A stretch of DNA of 64,000 bases from GCA-2720975 sp964467985 (GCA_964467985.1 CAYXTP010000001.1:186001-250000), one strand, 5' to 3'. Counted from the stretch's first letter, positions 34,107-43,550 are shown. Notes: generated from the sequence alone by a model not told the origin. Numbers and translations are program-made.

Positions 34107-34817
34107 ATGATTGACAAGAACGTCTCGAGTCTTTCGCAGGCCGTGTCGGACATCTCGGACGGCTCTACGGTCATGATCGGCGGGTTTGGCGAGGCGGGCA
34201 GCCCTATCGAACTGATTCACGCCCTGATCGATTTGGGTCCCACAGACCTGACGGTGATCAACAACAACACCGGCAGTGGCGAGGTGGGATTGGCTGCGCT
34301 GATCAAAGCTGGCCGGGTGGCCAAGATGATCTGCTCCTATCCACGCTCCATGAACTCGACCGTGTTTCCCGACCTCTACCGCAGCGGCAGGATCGAACTC
34401 GAACTGGTTCCCCAGGGCACCCTGGCAGAGCGCATCCGCGCCGGGGGGGCCGGGATCCCGGGCTTCTACACGCCCGCCTCGGTGGGCACGCCCCTACAAG
34501 AAGGCAAGGAACTGCGCAGGTTCGACGGGAGCGACTATGTCTTGGAGCGCGGGTTGCGTGCCGACTTTGCACTGATCAAGGGCAAGCGGGCGGACCGCTA
34601 CGGCAACGTGACCTACAACAAGACCGCCCGCAACTTCAGTCCCCTGATGGCCATGGCGGCAAAGACCACGGTAGTTCAAGTGGCCGACTCCGTTGAGGCG
34701 GGCGACATGGATCCTGAAGCGGTGATCACACCCGGGATCTTTGTGCAGCGCGTCGTGCACGTGCCTGACCCCGCCCACGAATCGGATCTGGTCCGTGCGG
34801 GAGTGTGTTACCCGTGA
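34107..34817 (+). CDS. 3-oxoacid CoA-transferase subunit A
   Basis: A 236-residue family I CoA-transferase alpha subunit. The start ATG 34107 is seven bases after the kamA-like stop. The signature VMIGGFGEAGSPIELI is present near the N terminus, followed by NNNTGSGEVGL, a PQGTLAERIRAGGAGIPGFYTP stretch in the usual place, and YGNVTYNKTARNF. With subunit B it moves CoA from succinyl-CoA or acetyl-CoA to a 3-oxo acid. The stop overlaps the start of subunit B (GTGA). Confidence 0.92.
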   Translation: MIDKNVSSLSQAVSDISDGSTVMIGGFGEAGSPIELIHALIDLGPTDLTVINNNTGSGEVGLAALIKAGRVAKMICSYPRSMNSTVFPDLYRSGRIELELVPQGTLAERIRAGGAGIPGFYTPASVGTPLQEGKELRRFDGSDYVLERGLRADFALIKGKRADRYGNVTYNKTARNFSPLMAMAAKTTVVQVADSVEAGDMDPEAVITPGIFVQRVVHVPDPAHESDLVRAGVCYP

Positions 34818-35488
34818 CGTCTTCACAGGAGATCACGGGTCGTACCCGCGATGAGATGGCCCAACGCGTGGCCCTCGACATTTCCGACGGGGCCTACGTC
34901 AACCTGGGTATTGGCATCCCGGAGCTGATCGCCAAATTCGTTCCCACCGGGCGCGAGTTCATTTATCACACCGAGAATGGCCTGCTCGGCATGGGGCCTG
35001 CTCCGCAAGAGGGACAGGGGGAGCCGGAGTTGATCAACGCGGGAAAGAGGCAGGTGACGGCTCTTCCCGGGGCTGCCTATTTTCACCACGCAGATAGCTT
35101 CGCCATGATTCGCGGGGGGCACATCGACCTGTGCGTGCTGGGCGCGCTGCAGGTGGCCAGCAATGGCGATCTGGCCAATTGGTCAATCGGTACGCCCGAT
35201 GCGATCCCGGCTGTAGGTGGCGCCATGGACCTAGTCGCTGGAGTCAAGTCGGTCTACGTGATCACGCAACACTGCACCAAGCAGGGTGAGCCCAAGCTAC
35301 TTGACCAGTGCACCTACCCGCTGACCGGGACCGCGGTAGTCAATCGGGTTTACACCAACCTGGCCGTGATCGATGTCACGCCGGCAGGCTTCCAAGTGCT
35401 CGAACTCAGTCCGGGTGTTGAGTTTGCTGATGTCCAAGCGCGCACCGGCACCGACCTGCTGGACGGCAGGACCGACGCGACCAGCTAG
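34814..35488 (+). CDS. 3-oxoacid CoA-transferase subunit B
   Basis: A 224-residue family I CoA-transferase beta subunit. GTG 34814 overlaps the subunit A stop. YVNLGIGIPELIA precedes the catalytic glutamate E54 in HTENGLLGMG, which forms the glutamyl-CoA thioester. Later GGHIDLCVLGALQV and GAMDLVAGVKSVYVI match succinyl-CoA:3-oxoacid transferases. It is followed after two bases by the transaminase, supporting one pathway in which the keto acid is activated. Confidence 0.93.
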   Translation: MTSSQEITGRTRDEMAQRVALDISDGAYVNLGIGIPELIAKFVPTGREFIYHTENGLLGMGPAPQEGQGEPELINAGKRQVTALPGAAYFHHADSFAMIRGGHIDLCVLGALQVASNGDLANWSIGTPDAIPAVGGAMDLVAGVKSVYVITQHCTKQGEPKLLDQCTYPLTGTAVVNRVYTNLAVIDVTPAGFQVLELSPGVEFADVQARTGTDLLDGRTDATS

Positions 35489-35490
35489 TC

Positions 35491-36795
35491 ATGGACTCCA
35501 AGAGCAAGAGCGCAGCCCTCTATGAACGTGCCTTGAAGGTCCTGCCCGGGGGCGTGAGTCGCAACACCGTATTGCGCGACCCCTACCCGGCGTACATGGC
35601 CTCCGCTGCGGGGTGCCGGATCACAGACGTGGAGGGCGTCGAGCGCATCGATTTTTCCAACAACATGGCCTCCCTGATCCACGGCCACGCCCATCCGGCC
35701 CTGGTCCAGGCCGTAAGTGAGCAGTTGGCGCGGGGTTCCGCCTGCACCCTGGCCACCGAGGTTGAGTTGGAATACGCCGAGTACCTCTGCTCGCGTAACA
35801 GCGGTTTCCAAAAACTGCGTTTTGTGAACTCCGGCACCGAAGCGGTGATGGGTGCCCTAAAAGCGGCACGCGCATTCACGTCGCGCCCCAAGATCGCCAA
35901 GGCGGAGGGTGCGTACCATGGCCAATACGACTACGCCGAGGCCAGCCAGACTTCGAAACCCTCCAATTGGGGCGACGTCGACGAGCCGGCCAGCGTGGCC
36001 GTGGCCCAGGGGACACCCGCAGCAGCCCTGTCGGATGTGGTCATCGTTCCCTACAACGACCCGAAACGGGCCGTCGCGATTCTGAATCGCCATGCCGATG
36101 AGTTGGCCTGCGTGTTGTTGGACCCCATGCCGCACCGGATCGGATTGCGTCCTGCGGATGCAGCGTTCATCCAGGCCATGCGCGAGTGGACCAAAACCAA
36201 CGGGTCGCTCTTGGTGTTTGATGAGGTGATCACGTTCCGCAGTGAATTGGGAGGTGCGCAAGCCTGGTACGACTGCACGCCTGACCTGACCGCTCTAGGT
36301 AAGGCCATCGGCGGTGGTTTTCCCGTTGGAGCCATCGCGGGCCGGGCCGAGGTGATGGACGTGATGAACCCACTGGCCAAGCCCGTTCTCTTTCCCCATT
36401 CGGGGACCTTCTCAGCCAACCCTGTCACCATGACCGCCGGCCTCACCGCCATGCGACTCTTCGAGGGTGAGGCGGTTGCCCATGTGAACCGACTGGCACG
36501 GCTGGCCATGGATGGAATCCACGACGCCATCGAGATGGGGGGGCACCGGGCATGCGTGACCGGCGGTGGATCGATGTTCCGTGTGCACCTCAAGGAACGG
36601 CCGCCGGTCAATTACCGCGAGTGTTTCTCGACGTCAGAGGAGACCGCCCAGCTCAAGACTCTGCTCGACCATCTTTTTGATGAAGGCCTGATCATGATCA
36701 ACACATGTTCGGCCGCGATCTCGACTCCCATGGGTGAGGATGAAGTCGACAGGCTCGTCACCGGCATCAAGGGTGGCCTCGAGCTCCTAGGCTGA
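35491..36795 (+). CDS. GSAM-like class III aminotransferase, probable beta-amino-acid transaminase
   Basis: A 434-residue fold-type I PLP enzyme resembling glutamate-1-semialdehyde aminomutase and beta-phenylalanine aminotransferases. It has LPGGVSRNTVLRDPYPAYM, FVNSGTEAVMGALKAAR, LLVFDEVITFR with the cofactor Asp, and the PLP lysine K271 in LGKAIGGGFPVGA. A hemL role in tetrapyrrole synthesis is unlikely given its position: last gene of the kamA-like operon, two bases after the CoA-transferase. I infer that it deaminates the beta-amino acid formed by the mutase to a 3-oxo acid. Confidence 0.85.
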   Translation: MDSKSKSAALYERALKVLPGGVSRNTVLRDPYPAYMASAAGCRITDVEGVERIDFSNNMASLIHGHAHPALVQAVSEQLARGSACTLATEVELEYAEYLCSRNSGFQKLRFVNSGTEAVMGALKAARAFTSRPKIAKAEGAYHGQYDYAEASQTSKPSNWGDVDEPASVAVAQGTPAAALSDVVIVPYNDPKRAVAILNRHADELACVLLDPMPHRIGLRPADAAFIQAMREWTKTNGSLLVFDEVITFRSELGGAQAWYDCTPDLTALGKAIGGGFPVGAIAGRAEVMDVMNPLAKPVLFPHSGTFSANPVTMTAGLTAMRLFEGEAVAHVNRLARLAMDGIHDAIEMGGHRACVTGGGSMFRVHLKERPPVNYRECFSTSEETAQLKTLLDHLFDEGLIMINTCSAAISTPMGEDEVDRLVTGIKGGLELLG

Positions 36796-36901
36796 AGCCC
36801 CGCCGCCCGGCGCTTACTGAATCCTTGCCGGGTGGGAACGATTCCCGTATCGCGCCGCGAATCCACACGACTCTTGGGGGATCCAAGACGGGCCGAGTGG
36901 G

Positions 36902-36907
36902 TACCAT
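36902..36907 (+). promoter_or_regulatory. TACCAT -10-like box of the M24 peptidase gene
   Basis: TACCAT ends six bases before the ATG at 36914. No ribosome site fits in the spacer (GCCCCG), so leaderless translation is the simplest reading. Confidence 0.45.
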
Positions 36908-36913
36908 GCCCCG

Positions 36914-38341
36914 ATGCGACGAATCCCCATGCTTGTGTCCACGTCCCTGATCTTGTCCGTCCTGGTCTCGGCCCAGGAGCCCACAACCCTGCCCGCGGGG
37001 AGCGTTTCGCGCGCGGCCGATGGTGCTCCAGTTTGTGGTCTCGGGGCCGACTTCCACGCCCAATGTCGAGCGGCCCTGCGCGACTCATTGCAGGAAGGTG
37101 TACTCGTCGTGCGCGGCCTGCCGCCCTCGCGCGCGAATCTGAGCTTCCGTCAAGACAAGAACTTCTGGTGGCTGACTGGAGTTGAGAGTCCCAACGTGGC
37201 TTTCGCCATGGACATTGAGAGTGGTCGGGAGGTGCTCTTCGTCCACAAGCCGAGCGCTTGGAAGGAACGCTGGGAGGGGGAGATCTGGGATTCGGCAGAC
37301 GCTTGGGTCGCCGAACTCACGGGCATTGATGATGTGCGGCCCAGCGGCGACCTACTCGACGTGGTGCAGGAGACGCTGGCATCGCAAAAAGAAGGCCAGG
37401 GGGCGCGTCGCCTGTGGACCAACCTCGGAGCGCATATTGGCTTGGCGGGCTCCTATGACAGCGCCGGGCCCTTCGATCAAGCCCGCAGCAAGGACCCCCT
37501 CGATGGTCGAGTCAGTCGGGAACAGGCCTTCGCGGCGCACCTCAAGCGACGCTTTGATCGAGAAGTCGAAGACTGCTGGCCTGCGCTGACCCAGATTCGA
37601 GTGGTCAAGGCCCCGGCAGAAATCGCGGCCATGGAACGTGCGGCGAGTTCGGGGGCCTTGGCCATGAAAGAGGCCATGCGGTCGTGCCGTCCGGGCCTTG
37701 GAGAGTGGGAACTCGATGCGCTCTTGAACTGGATCCAGGCTCGTCACGGCGCCGATGGACCGGCGTACGCCGCAATTGTCGGCTCGGGCGCTAATTCCCT
37801 CGTGCTGCACTACAACTTCTCGGCGCGGCGCATGAGCGACGGCGAAGTGGTGCTGATCGACTTCGGGCCCGAGGTCGATCACTACACCACGGACATTACC
37901 CGCACGTTCCCCGTCAACGGGAAATTCACCGAGCGGCAAGCCGAGATCTACGACGTTGTGTTGGCAGCCCAGGCTGCAGGCATCGAGGCGGCCAAACCGG
38001 GTGCCACCATCTCCGATGTGGAGTTGGCCTGCCGAGACGTGATCCTCGAAGCCGGTATGCAGGAGTTCATGCGCCATGGCGCTGTGCACTCAGTGGGCAT
38101 GGAGGTGCACGACCCGGGATCGATGCGTGGCAAACTCGTTCCAGGCATGTGTTTCACCATTGAACCAGGCCTCTACGAAGACGCCACGGGGATCGGAGTA
38201 CGCATCGAAGACGTGATCGTGATCACGCAGGACGGACGTCGCGTGATCTCCGACCAGGTTCCCAAGGATCGTGCCGCCATCGAGGCCCTGATGTCGGAGA
38301 AGGGCGTGCTGGACTGGATGGACACTCGTTCCGGCCGATGA
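36914..38341 (+). CDS. Exported M24 metallopeptidase, Xaa-Pro aminopeptidase type
   Basis: A 475-residue exported peptidase with a signal peptide ending near VLVSAQ (residue 20). An N-terminal creatinase-like domain includes LSFRQDKNFWWLTGVESPN. The pita-bread catalytic domain has all metal ligands: the first Asp in LIDFGPEVDHYTTD and the second in TTDITRTFP, then HSVGMEVHD, CFTIEPGLY and GVRIEDVIVI. It removes N-terminal residues ahead of proline in the periplasm or outside. The gene stands alone, 118 bases after the operon upstream, and is followed by a glycosyltransferase after 31 bases. Confidence 0.92.
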   Translation: MRRIPMLVSTSLILSVLVSAQEPTTLPAGSVSRAADGAPVCGLGADFHAQCRAALRDSLQEGVLVVRGLPPSRANLSFRQDKNFWWLTGVESPNVAFAMDIESGREVLFVHKPSAWKERWEGEIWDSADAWVAELTGIDDVRPSGDLLDVVQETLASQKEGQGARRLWTNLGAHIGLAGSYDSAGPFDQARSKDPLDGRVSREQAFAAHLKRRFDREVEDCWPALTQIRVVKAPAEIAAMERAASSGALAMKEAMRSCRPGLGEWELDALLNWIQARHGADGPAYAAIVGSGANSLVLHYNFSARRMSDGEVVLIDFGPEVDHYTTDITRTFPVNGKFTERQAEIYDVVLAAQAAGIEAAKPGATISDVELACRDVILEAGMQEFMRHGAVHSVGMEVHDPGSMRGKLVPGMCFTIEPGLYEDATGIGVRIEDVIVITQDGRRVISDQVPKDRAAIEALMSEKGVLDWMDTRSGR

Positions 38342-38372
38342 TCTCACGCGTGCTGCAGGATCCAGGCAAGCG

Positions 38373-39491
38373 ATGAACGTCGGCCTACTCATCGACCGTT
38401 GGAATCCGAGCCGCGGTGGTGCGGAGACCTGCATGGATCTCCTGGCCCGTCACTTGGTCGCGTCGGGCCACGAGGTGCACATCATCGGCGCCTCCTCTAC
38501 TGGCGATTTACCGGGCCCGTTCCAACGTGTGCGTGGACTTGGGCTATCGCGCGGAGTGCGCGAACGTCGTCTCGGTCGCAACATGGTCGCCGCTGCACGC
38601 GGTTTGGGCTGCGACACCACCATCGCCGTCCGCCACGTGGAGCAGCCCAGCGTGCTCTGGCTGCACGGTGGCGTTCACCTGGGCACTTTGGAGGCTCGTT
38701 GGCGCGCCAGTCACCCCAGTCGCCAGGTTCCCAAGGCCCTGGCTGTGCGGGGGCGCCACCGCGCGTTCGTCGACCTGGAGCGCCGAGCCATGGAGGGTGC
38801 AGACGGCGGAGGGGCGGGCAAGATCATCTGTCCCTCCCGCCTGGTCGCCTCGGAGCTGAACCGGTTCCATCCCGCTGCCGCCGCCCCTCATGTCGTGATC
38901 CCAAACGGTGTGGACCTCAGTCGATTTCATCCGAGCGCGCGGGCCGAAGCGCAAACGCGGCTGCGGGCCGAGCTTGGCATCACGCCTGACGTGCCCCTGA
39001 TCGTTACCGGGGCACGCAACCCCATGTTGAAGGGGGTTCCGCACCTCATGCGCGCGCTCAAGCAGGTCCCCGGTCCATGGTGTTTTGTGCTCGCAGGTCC
39101 CAAACGCCCCGGCGCTTGGGCGCGGCGTGCATACCGCAGTGGCTTGGAGCGCGGCAGCGTACGAGTTGTCTCGGACCTTGCGCCCGAGTTGTTGGCGGCC
39201 GGCGCGAACTTGTGCGTCCAACCAACATGGCGCGATCCCTGCCCGCTTATCACCCTTGAAGCCCTGGCCGCCGGAACCCCGGTGGTGACCACAGCCCTTT
39301 CCGGATTGTCTCCCAGTGTCGAACAGGCGGGAGGGTTGGTCATTCCCGATCCAGCTTGTGAACAGGAGTTGGCTGCATCGATTACCCGCCTGCTCGAAGA
39401 TCCGCCCAGCCCGGACTTGGTTCGGGCGGCCGTGGCCGAACGCAGTGTCGAGTCCTGGCTGACCGCAATGGAAGCTGCTCTGCTGGGCTAG
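38373..39491 (+). CDS. Glycosyltransferase family 4
   Basis: A 372-residue GT-B transferase. It begins MNVGLLIDRWNPSRGGAE, has ICPSRLVASEL and PNGVDLSRFHP in the middle, and LIVTGARNPMLKGVPHLMRAL, then QPTWRDPCPLITLEALAAGTPVV with the donor-binding Glu pair. ITRLLEDPPSPDLVRAAV near the end is the usual C-terminal helix. It resembles WaaG-type heptose/glucose transferases. The end overlaps the convergent bioA stop by four bases. Confidence 0.88.
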   Translation: MNVGLLIDRWNPSRGGAETCMDLLARHLVASGHEVHIIGASSTGDLPGPFQRVRGLGLSRGVRERRLGRNMVAAARGLGCDTTIAVRHVEQPSVLWLHGGVHLGTLEARWRASHPSRQVPKALAVRGRHRAFVDLERRAMEGADGGGAGKIICPSRLVASELNRFHPAAAAPHVVIPNGVDLSRFHPSARAEAQTRLRAELGITPDVPLIVTGARNPMLKGVPHLMRALKQVPGPWCFVLAGPKRPGAWARRAYRSGLERGSVRVVSDLAPELLAAGANLCVQPTWRDPCPLITLEALAAGTPVVTTALSGLSPSVEQAGGLVIPDPACEQELAASITRLLEDPPSPDLVRAAVAERSVESWLTAMEAALLG

Positions 39492-40768
39492 GCATCGCCC
39501 GTTGCCAACTCGGCCATCACGCGACCAATCTGCTGCGCCTGGTCCCGCGTCGTGCAAGCGGGAGGCATGGCGTACAGCACGTTTCCCAAGGGGCGCAGGA
39601 GTACTCCGCGTTCAATACTGCCCTGGCGCAGACGCCCAGACATCTCTGCGAGATAACCCGTTTCACCTCCGGAAGGTGGGACCAGGTCGAGGGCTACAAC
39701 ACCCCCGAGGTGACGCAGATCATCGACTTGGGGATGGGCTTGCGCGGACTGCAGCTCTGCCCACACAGTCTTGCCGATCTCGTTCAGGCGTCCGGGCACA
39801 TCCTCTTTCAATGTGATTTCGAGCGAAGCCAGAGCCACTGCACAGCCCACTGGATGGGCAGTGAAGGTGTGCCCGTGGAAGAAGGCGCGCGACTTGTCCT
39901 GGTCAAGAAAAGCCTCATACATCTCCTCACTGGCCAGAGTGGCGGATAGGGGAAAGGTCCCACCTGTGAGGCCCTTGGCCAGGCACAGGAGGTCGGGGCT
40001 CACGTCGGCGTGGTTGCAGGCGAACAAGCGTCCGGTGCGACCAAACCCGGTCATGACTTCATCGGCGATCAGGGGCAGGTGACGCTGTCGTGTAAGTGTG
40101 CGCGCCGCTTGTAAGAAACTGGCGGGGTGCATGCGCATTCCTGCGGCTCCTTGGATCATGGGCTCAAGGATCAGGCCCGCCGCTTGGTCGCCGAGTTCGT
40201 CTAGCAAGTGTCCGAGCGCGACAGGGTCTGCGGCACAGCGCCGGACCTCAAAGAGCAGGGGCGCATAGGCCACAAAGAACGGATCCGGGTCGCTGACCGA
40301 CATGCTGCCCAGGGTGTCGCCGTGGTAGGCACCGTCGAGAGCTACAAACACGCGGCGCTCGGGTTGACCCAAGTGAACCCAGCGCTGGTAGGCCATCTTC
40401 AGGGCCACCTCCACGGCGGTGGATCCGTCATCGGAGTAGAACACCCGCGTGAGCCCGGAGGGCGCCACCTCAACGAGGCGCTCGGCTAAGCGGACCGCCG
40501 GTTCGTGGGTCGCGCCGGCGAAGAGCACATGGTCCAGACATCGAGCTTGTCGCTCCATCGCCTCGATCAGTTCGCGTCGCCCGTGTCCATGCAGGATCGC
40601 CCACCAGGAACTGATGGCGTCGATCAGCTGGCGGCCGTCTTCCAGAGTGAGCAAGGCATCGACGGCCGCGGCGATCGCCAACGGAGGGTCGCTTTCGGCG
40701 CCGTGCTGGGTATAGGGGTGCCAGCAGTGACGCGCGTCGCGGGCAGCGAGGGAAAGGGCTGTCTTCAT
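39488..40768 (-). CDS. bioA: Adenosylmethionine-8-amino-7-oxononanoate aminotransferase
   Basis: A 426-residue PLP enzyme making 7,8-diaminopelargonic acid from KAPA with SAM as amino donor. Typical BioA features: CWHPYTQHG near the N terminus, DAISSWWAILHGHGR, the Gly-rich DGSTAVEVALKMA, ALDGAYHGDTLGSMS, LIADEVMTGFGRTG and the PLP lysine in LCLAKGLTGGTFPL. ATG 40768 overlaps the stop of the bioF-bioD fusion (ATGA). Last gene of the biotin operon. Confidence 0.94.
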   Translation of the reverse strand: MKTALSLAARDARHCWHPYTQHGAESDPPLAIAAAVDALLTLEDGRQLIDAISSWWAILHGHGRRELIEAMERQARCLDHVLFAGATHEPAVRLAERLVEVAPSGLTRVFYSDDGSTAVEVALKMAYQRWVHLGQPERRVFVALDGAYHGDTLGSMSVSDPDPFFVAYAPLLFEVRRCAADPVALGHLLDELGDQAAGLILEPMIQGAAGMRMHPASFLQAARTLTRQRHLPLIADEVMTGFGRTGRLFACNHADVSPDLLCLAKGLTGGTFPLSATLASEEMYEAFLDQDKSRAFFHGHTFTAHPVGCAVALASLEITLKEDVPGRLNEIGKTVWAELQSAQAHPQVDDLRHLGGVVALDLVPPSGGETGYLAEMSGRLRQGSIERGVLLRPLGNVLYAMPPACTTRDQAQQIGRVMAELATGDA

Positions 40769-42567
40769 TTCGCCCCGACCCTGCTTGCAGGAAGAAAACC
40801 ACTCAGGTCCTGAGTCGCGGCCCATGCCTCAAGTGCCTGCAGGTCAAGCCGTTCGAAGTGCGGCATCTCCAGGACTTGCAAGCCGCTGAGCCGCGCCAAG
40901 GTACTGCGGTTGGAAGCATGTGTCGGGCCCACCAGAATCAGAGCCCGGGGGCGCATGTTTCGGCGTTCCAAGGACTCGAGGGTCAACAAGGTGTGATTCA
41001 GGGTGCCCAGCCCGGAGCGCGCCACGAGTACGCAAGGTAGACGGCGTCGAGCCAGCCAGTCGATTTGCAGGCAGTCATCAGTCAGCGGTACTTGAACTCC
41101 GCCTGCGGGTTCAATGATCAGGGTCCCGGCCGTTGCGAGGTATTGATCTAGCTTTTGATCCAAGCGCTCAAGATCCAGGATGCGATCCTCGGCAGCCGCG
41201 GCCTCGTGGGGCGAAGCGGGCAGATCAAACGTGTCACCGGGATCCAGGACCTGTCCCTCAGATAGCTGCCGCACCGTTCGCGTATCGCAATCCGGTCCGC
41301 TTTGCACTGGTTTCCAATAGCGCGCGGCTCCCTCCTTGCTGGCGGCATGCAAAAGCGCAGCGCAGACAACAGTCTTGCCCACGTCCGTGTCTGTACCCAG
41401 GACGACAAGAGGTGAAGCGGACTGCACCGTGCGTTGCGAATGACTGGCGGCAGGCAAGTTGAGTCCCTTCAGGGTCGCGACAAGTTGTCTCAAGTCCTTG
41501 GGTTCATTGTGGCTGTGGCAGACAACGCGCAGTCGCTCTGAACCCGGAGCCACGGTCGGCGGGCGAACGGCACGCACATCCAGGCCCTGCTCCTGCAGAG
41601 TCGCACTTGCCTGCATGGCACGATCGACTGAGCCCGCTGGAATGGGAACGATGGCCGCCGCCGGGGGCGGCAATTCGAGGGCTGCAGCCAGATCGCGCGC
41701 CAGGCCTAGGGCCCGATTCCGATCTTGACTCGCCGCCCGAGCCTTCTGGATTCCCGCAAGTAGGGCACCCGCAACGGCCGGAGCCACGGCAGTGGAGAAC
41801 ATGAAGGACCGTGCACGTTGCAGGAGTTGCTCGCGCAGGGTTTCGCTGCCAACCACTACCGCGCCCATGGCGCCCAGAGCTTTGCCCCCTGTTACGACCC
41901 GCGCAGCCAACACTGCGGGATCGGCGTCACTCGCCGCCCAAGCTCCAGCGCCGCTGGGACCCAAAAGGCCCGCTGAGTGAGCCTCATCCACAATCAGAGA
42001 CGCCCTGTGGCGGGCACAGATTCGTGCCCACAGGGCCAAGTCGGGGGCGTCGCCGTCCATGGAGTAGACGCCCTCTACCAAAACCCACCTGCGACGGGCG
42101 CAAGGCCCCCGTTGCAACAGATGCTCGAGATGATTGGCGTCCAAGTGCTCGTGTACTTCGACCCGCGCACGGGACAATCTCGCTCCGTCAATCAAGGAGG
42201 CATGATTGAGGGCGTCGGAGACCACCAAGTCTTCGGGACCGATCAAGGCGGAGATCAACCCGAGGTTGGCCTGGTATCCCGAAGGGAAGAGGAGCCCCGC
42301 TTCCGATCCCAGCCAGGTTGCCGCGGCGCGTTCTACTTCTCGATCCAAGTTGGATCCGCCCGCCAACAGCCGGGCTGAGCGGCCACCGGCCCCATACTCC
42401 CGAACAGCCGCTTGGGCGGCTGCCACCACGTCCGCCTCTTGAGAGAGCCCCAAGTAGTCGTTGGTGACGAAGTCCACACGGCCATCGAGCGCTTGCTCGC
42501 GGCGCGTCAGTCCGCGCCCTTCCCAAGCAGCCAATTCCTGGGCCAGCTGACGCTCCAGGGAGTTCAT
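40765..42567 (-). CDS. bioF-bioD: Fused 8-amino-7-oxononanoate synthase and dethiobiotin synthetase (BioF-BioD)
   Basis: A 600-residue bifunctional protein. Residues 1 to about 385 are BioF: FVTNDYLGLSQEADV, an ARLLAGGSNLDREVE stretch, LIVDEAHSAGLLG and the PLP lysine K229 in VVTGGKALGAMG. Residues from about 388 are BioD, with the P-loop GTDTDVGKT (391-399), RYWKPVQSGPD and IIEPAGGVQVPL. A short linker rich in Ser/Thr/Gln joins them. No stop or frameshift separates the domains, so one chain would carry KAPA synthesis and dethiobiotin formation, with BioA acting in between. It starts six bases after bioB ends. Confidence 0.93.
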   Translation of the reverse strand: MNSLERQLAQELAAWEGRGLTRREQALDGRVDFVTNDYLGLSQEADVVAAAQAAVREYGAGGRSARLLAGGSNLDREVERAAATWLGSEAGLLFPSGYQANLGLISALIGPEDLVVSDALNHASLIDGARLSRARVEVHEHLDANHLEHLLQRGPCARRRWVLVEGVYSMDGDAPDLALWARICARHRASLIVDEAHSAGLLGPSGAGAWAASDADPAVLAARVVTGGKALGAMGAVVVGSETLREQLLQRARSFMFSTAVAPAVAGALLAGIQKARAASQDRNRALGLARDLAAALELPPPAAAIVPIPAGSVDRAMQASATLQEQGLDVRAVRPPTVAPGSERLRVVCHSHNEPKDLRQLVATLKGLNLPAASHSQRTVQSASPLVVLGTDTDVGKTVVCAALLHAASKEGAARYWKPVQSGPDCDTRTVRQLSEGQVLDPGDTFDLPASPHEAAAAEDRILDLERLDQKLDQYLATAGTLIIEPAGGVQVPLTDDCLQIDWLARRRLPCVLVARSGLGTLNHTLLTLESLERRNMRPRALILVGPTHASNRSTLARLSGLQVLEMPHFERLDLQALEAWAATQDLSGFLPASRVGAK

Positions 42568-42572
42568 GAGGG

Positions 42573-43544
42573 TCAGTCGCCTAGCGAGACAAGACCCAGC
42601 TTTGCCAACAGGGCCGCATCTCCGCTGGGTTCAGGATTGGGAGTCGTGAGCAACTGATCGCCCACGAAAATGGAGTTGGCCCCAGCGAGGAAACACAGGG
42701 CCTGAGCCTCTTCACTGAGTTGTTCGCGCCCAGCAGACAGACGCAACATGCTCTTGGGCATCAAGATGCGCGCTGCTGCCAGGACCCGGACCAGTTCAGA
42801 CCAATCCACTTGCCCTTCGTGTTCAAGAGGTGTGCCAGCGATCGCGACGAGTCGATTGATCGGAACGCTTTCGGGCGGCGGATCCATGTGAGCCAACTCG
42901 GCCAACAGCTCTGCACGGCCCATATCGCTCTCACCCAGGCCGAGGATGCCGCCACAGCAGACGCTCATGCCTGCGCTGCGGACGTTCTTGAGCGTGTCGA
43001 TGCGGTCGTCGTAGGTGCGCGTGGTCACCACGCTGTCGTAGTGACTGCGACCGGTGTCCAGGTTGTGGTTGTAGTAATCCAGACCGGCGTCAGCCAGGCG
43101 TTGCGCCTGGGACTCGTCCACCATGCCCAAGGTCGCGCAGGTCTCCAACCCGAGCTCTTTGACAGATCCAATCATGCGCAGCACGGAATCGAATTGCGCC
43201 CCGTCGCGTACCTCGCGCCAGGCCGCACCCATGCAAAAGCGGTCGGCTCCGCTGGCCTTGGCGCTGCGAGCTGCGTCCAGGACGACGGACTCATCAAGCA
43301 GTTTTTCTCGTTCGATGCCCGTGTCGAAATGTGCGCTCTGTGAGCAGTAGCCACAATTCTCACTGCAACCGCCGGTCTTGATCGACAGCAATTGGGAGCA
43401 CTGGATGCGCTGGGGGTCGTGGAACTCGCGGTGCACACTGGCGGCCTTGAAAATGAGTTCCAAGAGCGGTTGGGCGAGGAGATCTGCGGCGGTTTGGACC
43501 TGTTCGGCGGTCGGGGCCGCCGCCGGGGTGCTGGTTGAAGGCAT
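42573..43544 (-). CDS. bioB: Biotin synthase
   Basis: A 323-residue radical SAM enzyme inserting sulfur into dethiobiotin. The cluster triad C60-x3-C64-x2-C67 lies in CSENCGYCSQS. YNHNLDTGRSHY and CCGGILGLGE, with the cysteines for the auxiliary 2Fe-2S cluster, are intact, and MLRLSAGREQLS supplies the conserved Arg. It leads the minus-strand operon bioB, bioF-bioD, bioA. bioC and bioH, needed for the pimelate moiety, are not in the window. Confidence 0.96.
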   Translation of the reverse strand: MPSTSTPAAAPTAEQVQTAADLLAQPLLELIFKAASVHREFHDPQRIQCSQLLSIKTGGCSENCGYCSQSAHFDTGIEREKLLDESVVLDAARSAKASGADRFCMGAAWREVRDGAQFDSVLRMIGSVKELGLETCATLGMVDESQAQRLADAGLDYYNHNLDTGRSHYDSVVTTRTYDDRIDTLKNVRSAGMSVCCGGILGLGESDMGRAELLAELAHMDPPPESVPINRLVAIAGTPLEHEGQVDWSELVRVLAAARILMPKSMLRLSAGREQLSEEAQALCFLAGANSIFVGDQLLTTPNPEPSGDAALLAKLGLVSLGD

Positions 43545-43550
43545 GGCGGG

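Noticed and set aside
35491..36795. Assignment of the aminotransferase as hemL
   Set aside because: The fold is similar, but the gene sits in a CoA-transferase/mutase operon and no tetrapyrrole genes are near; a beta-transaminase fits better.
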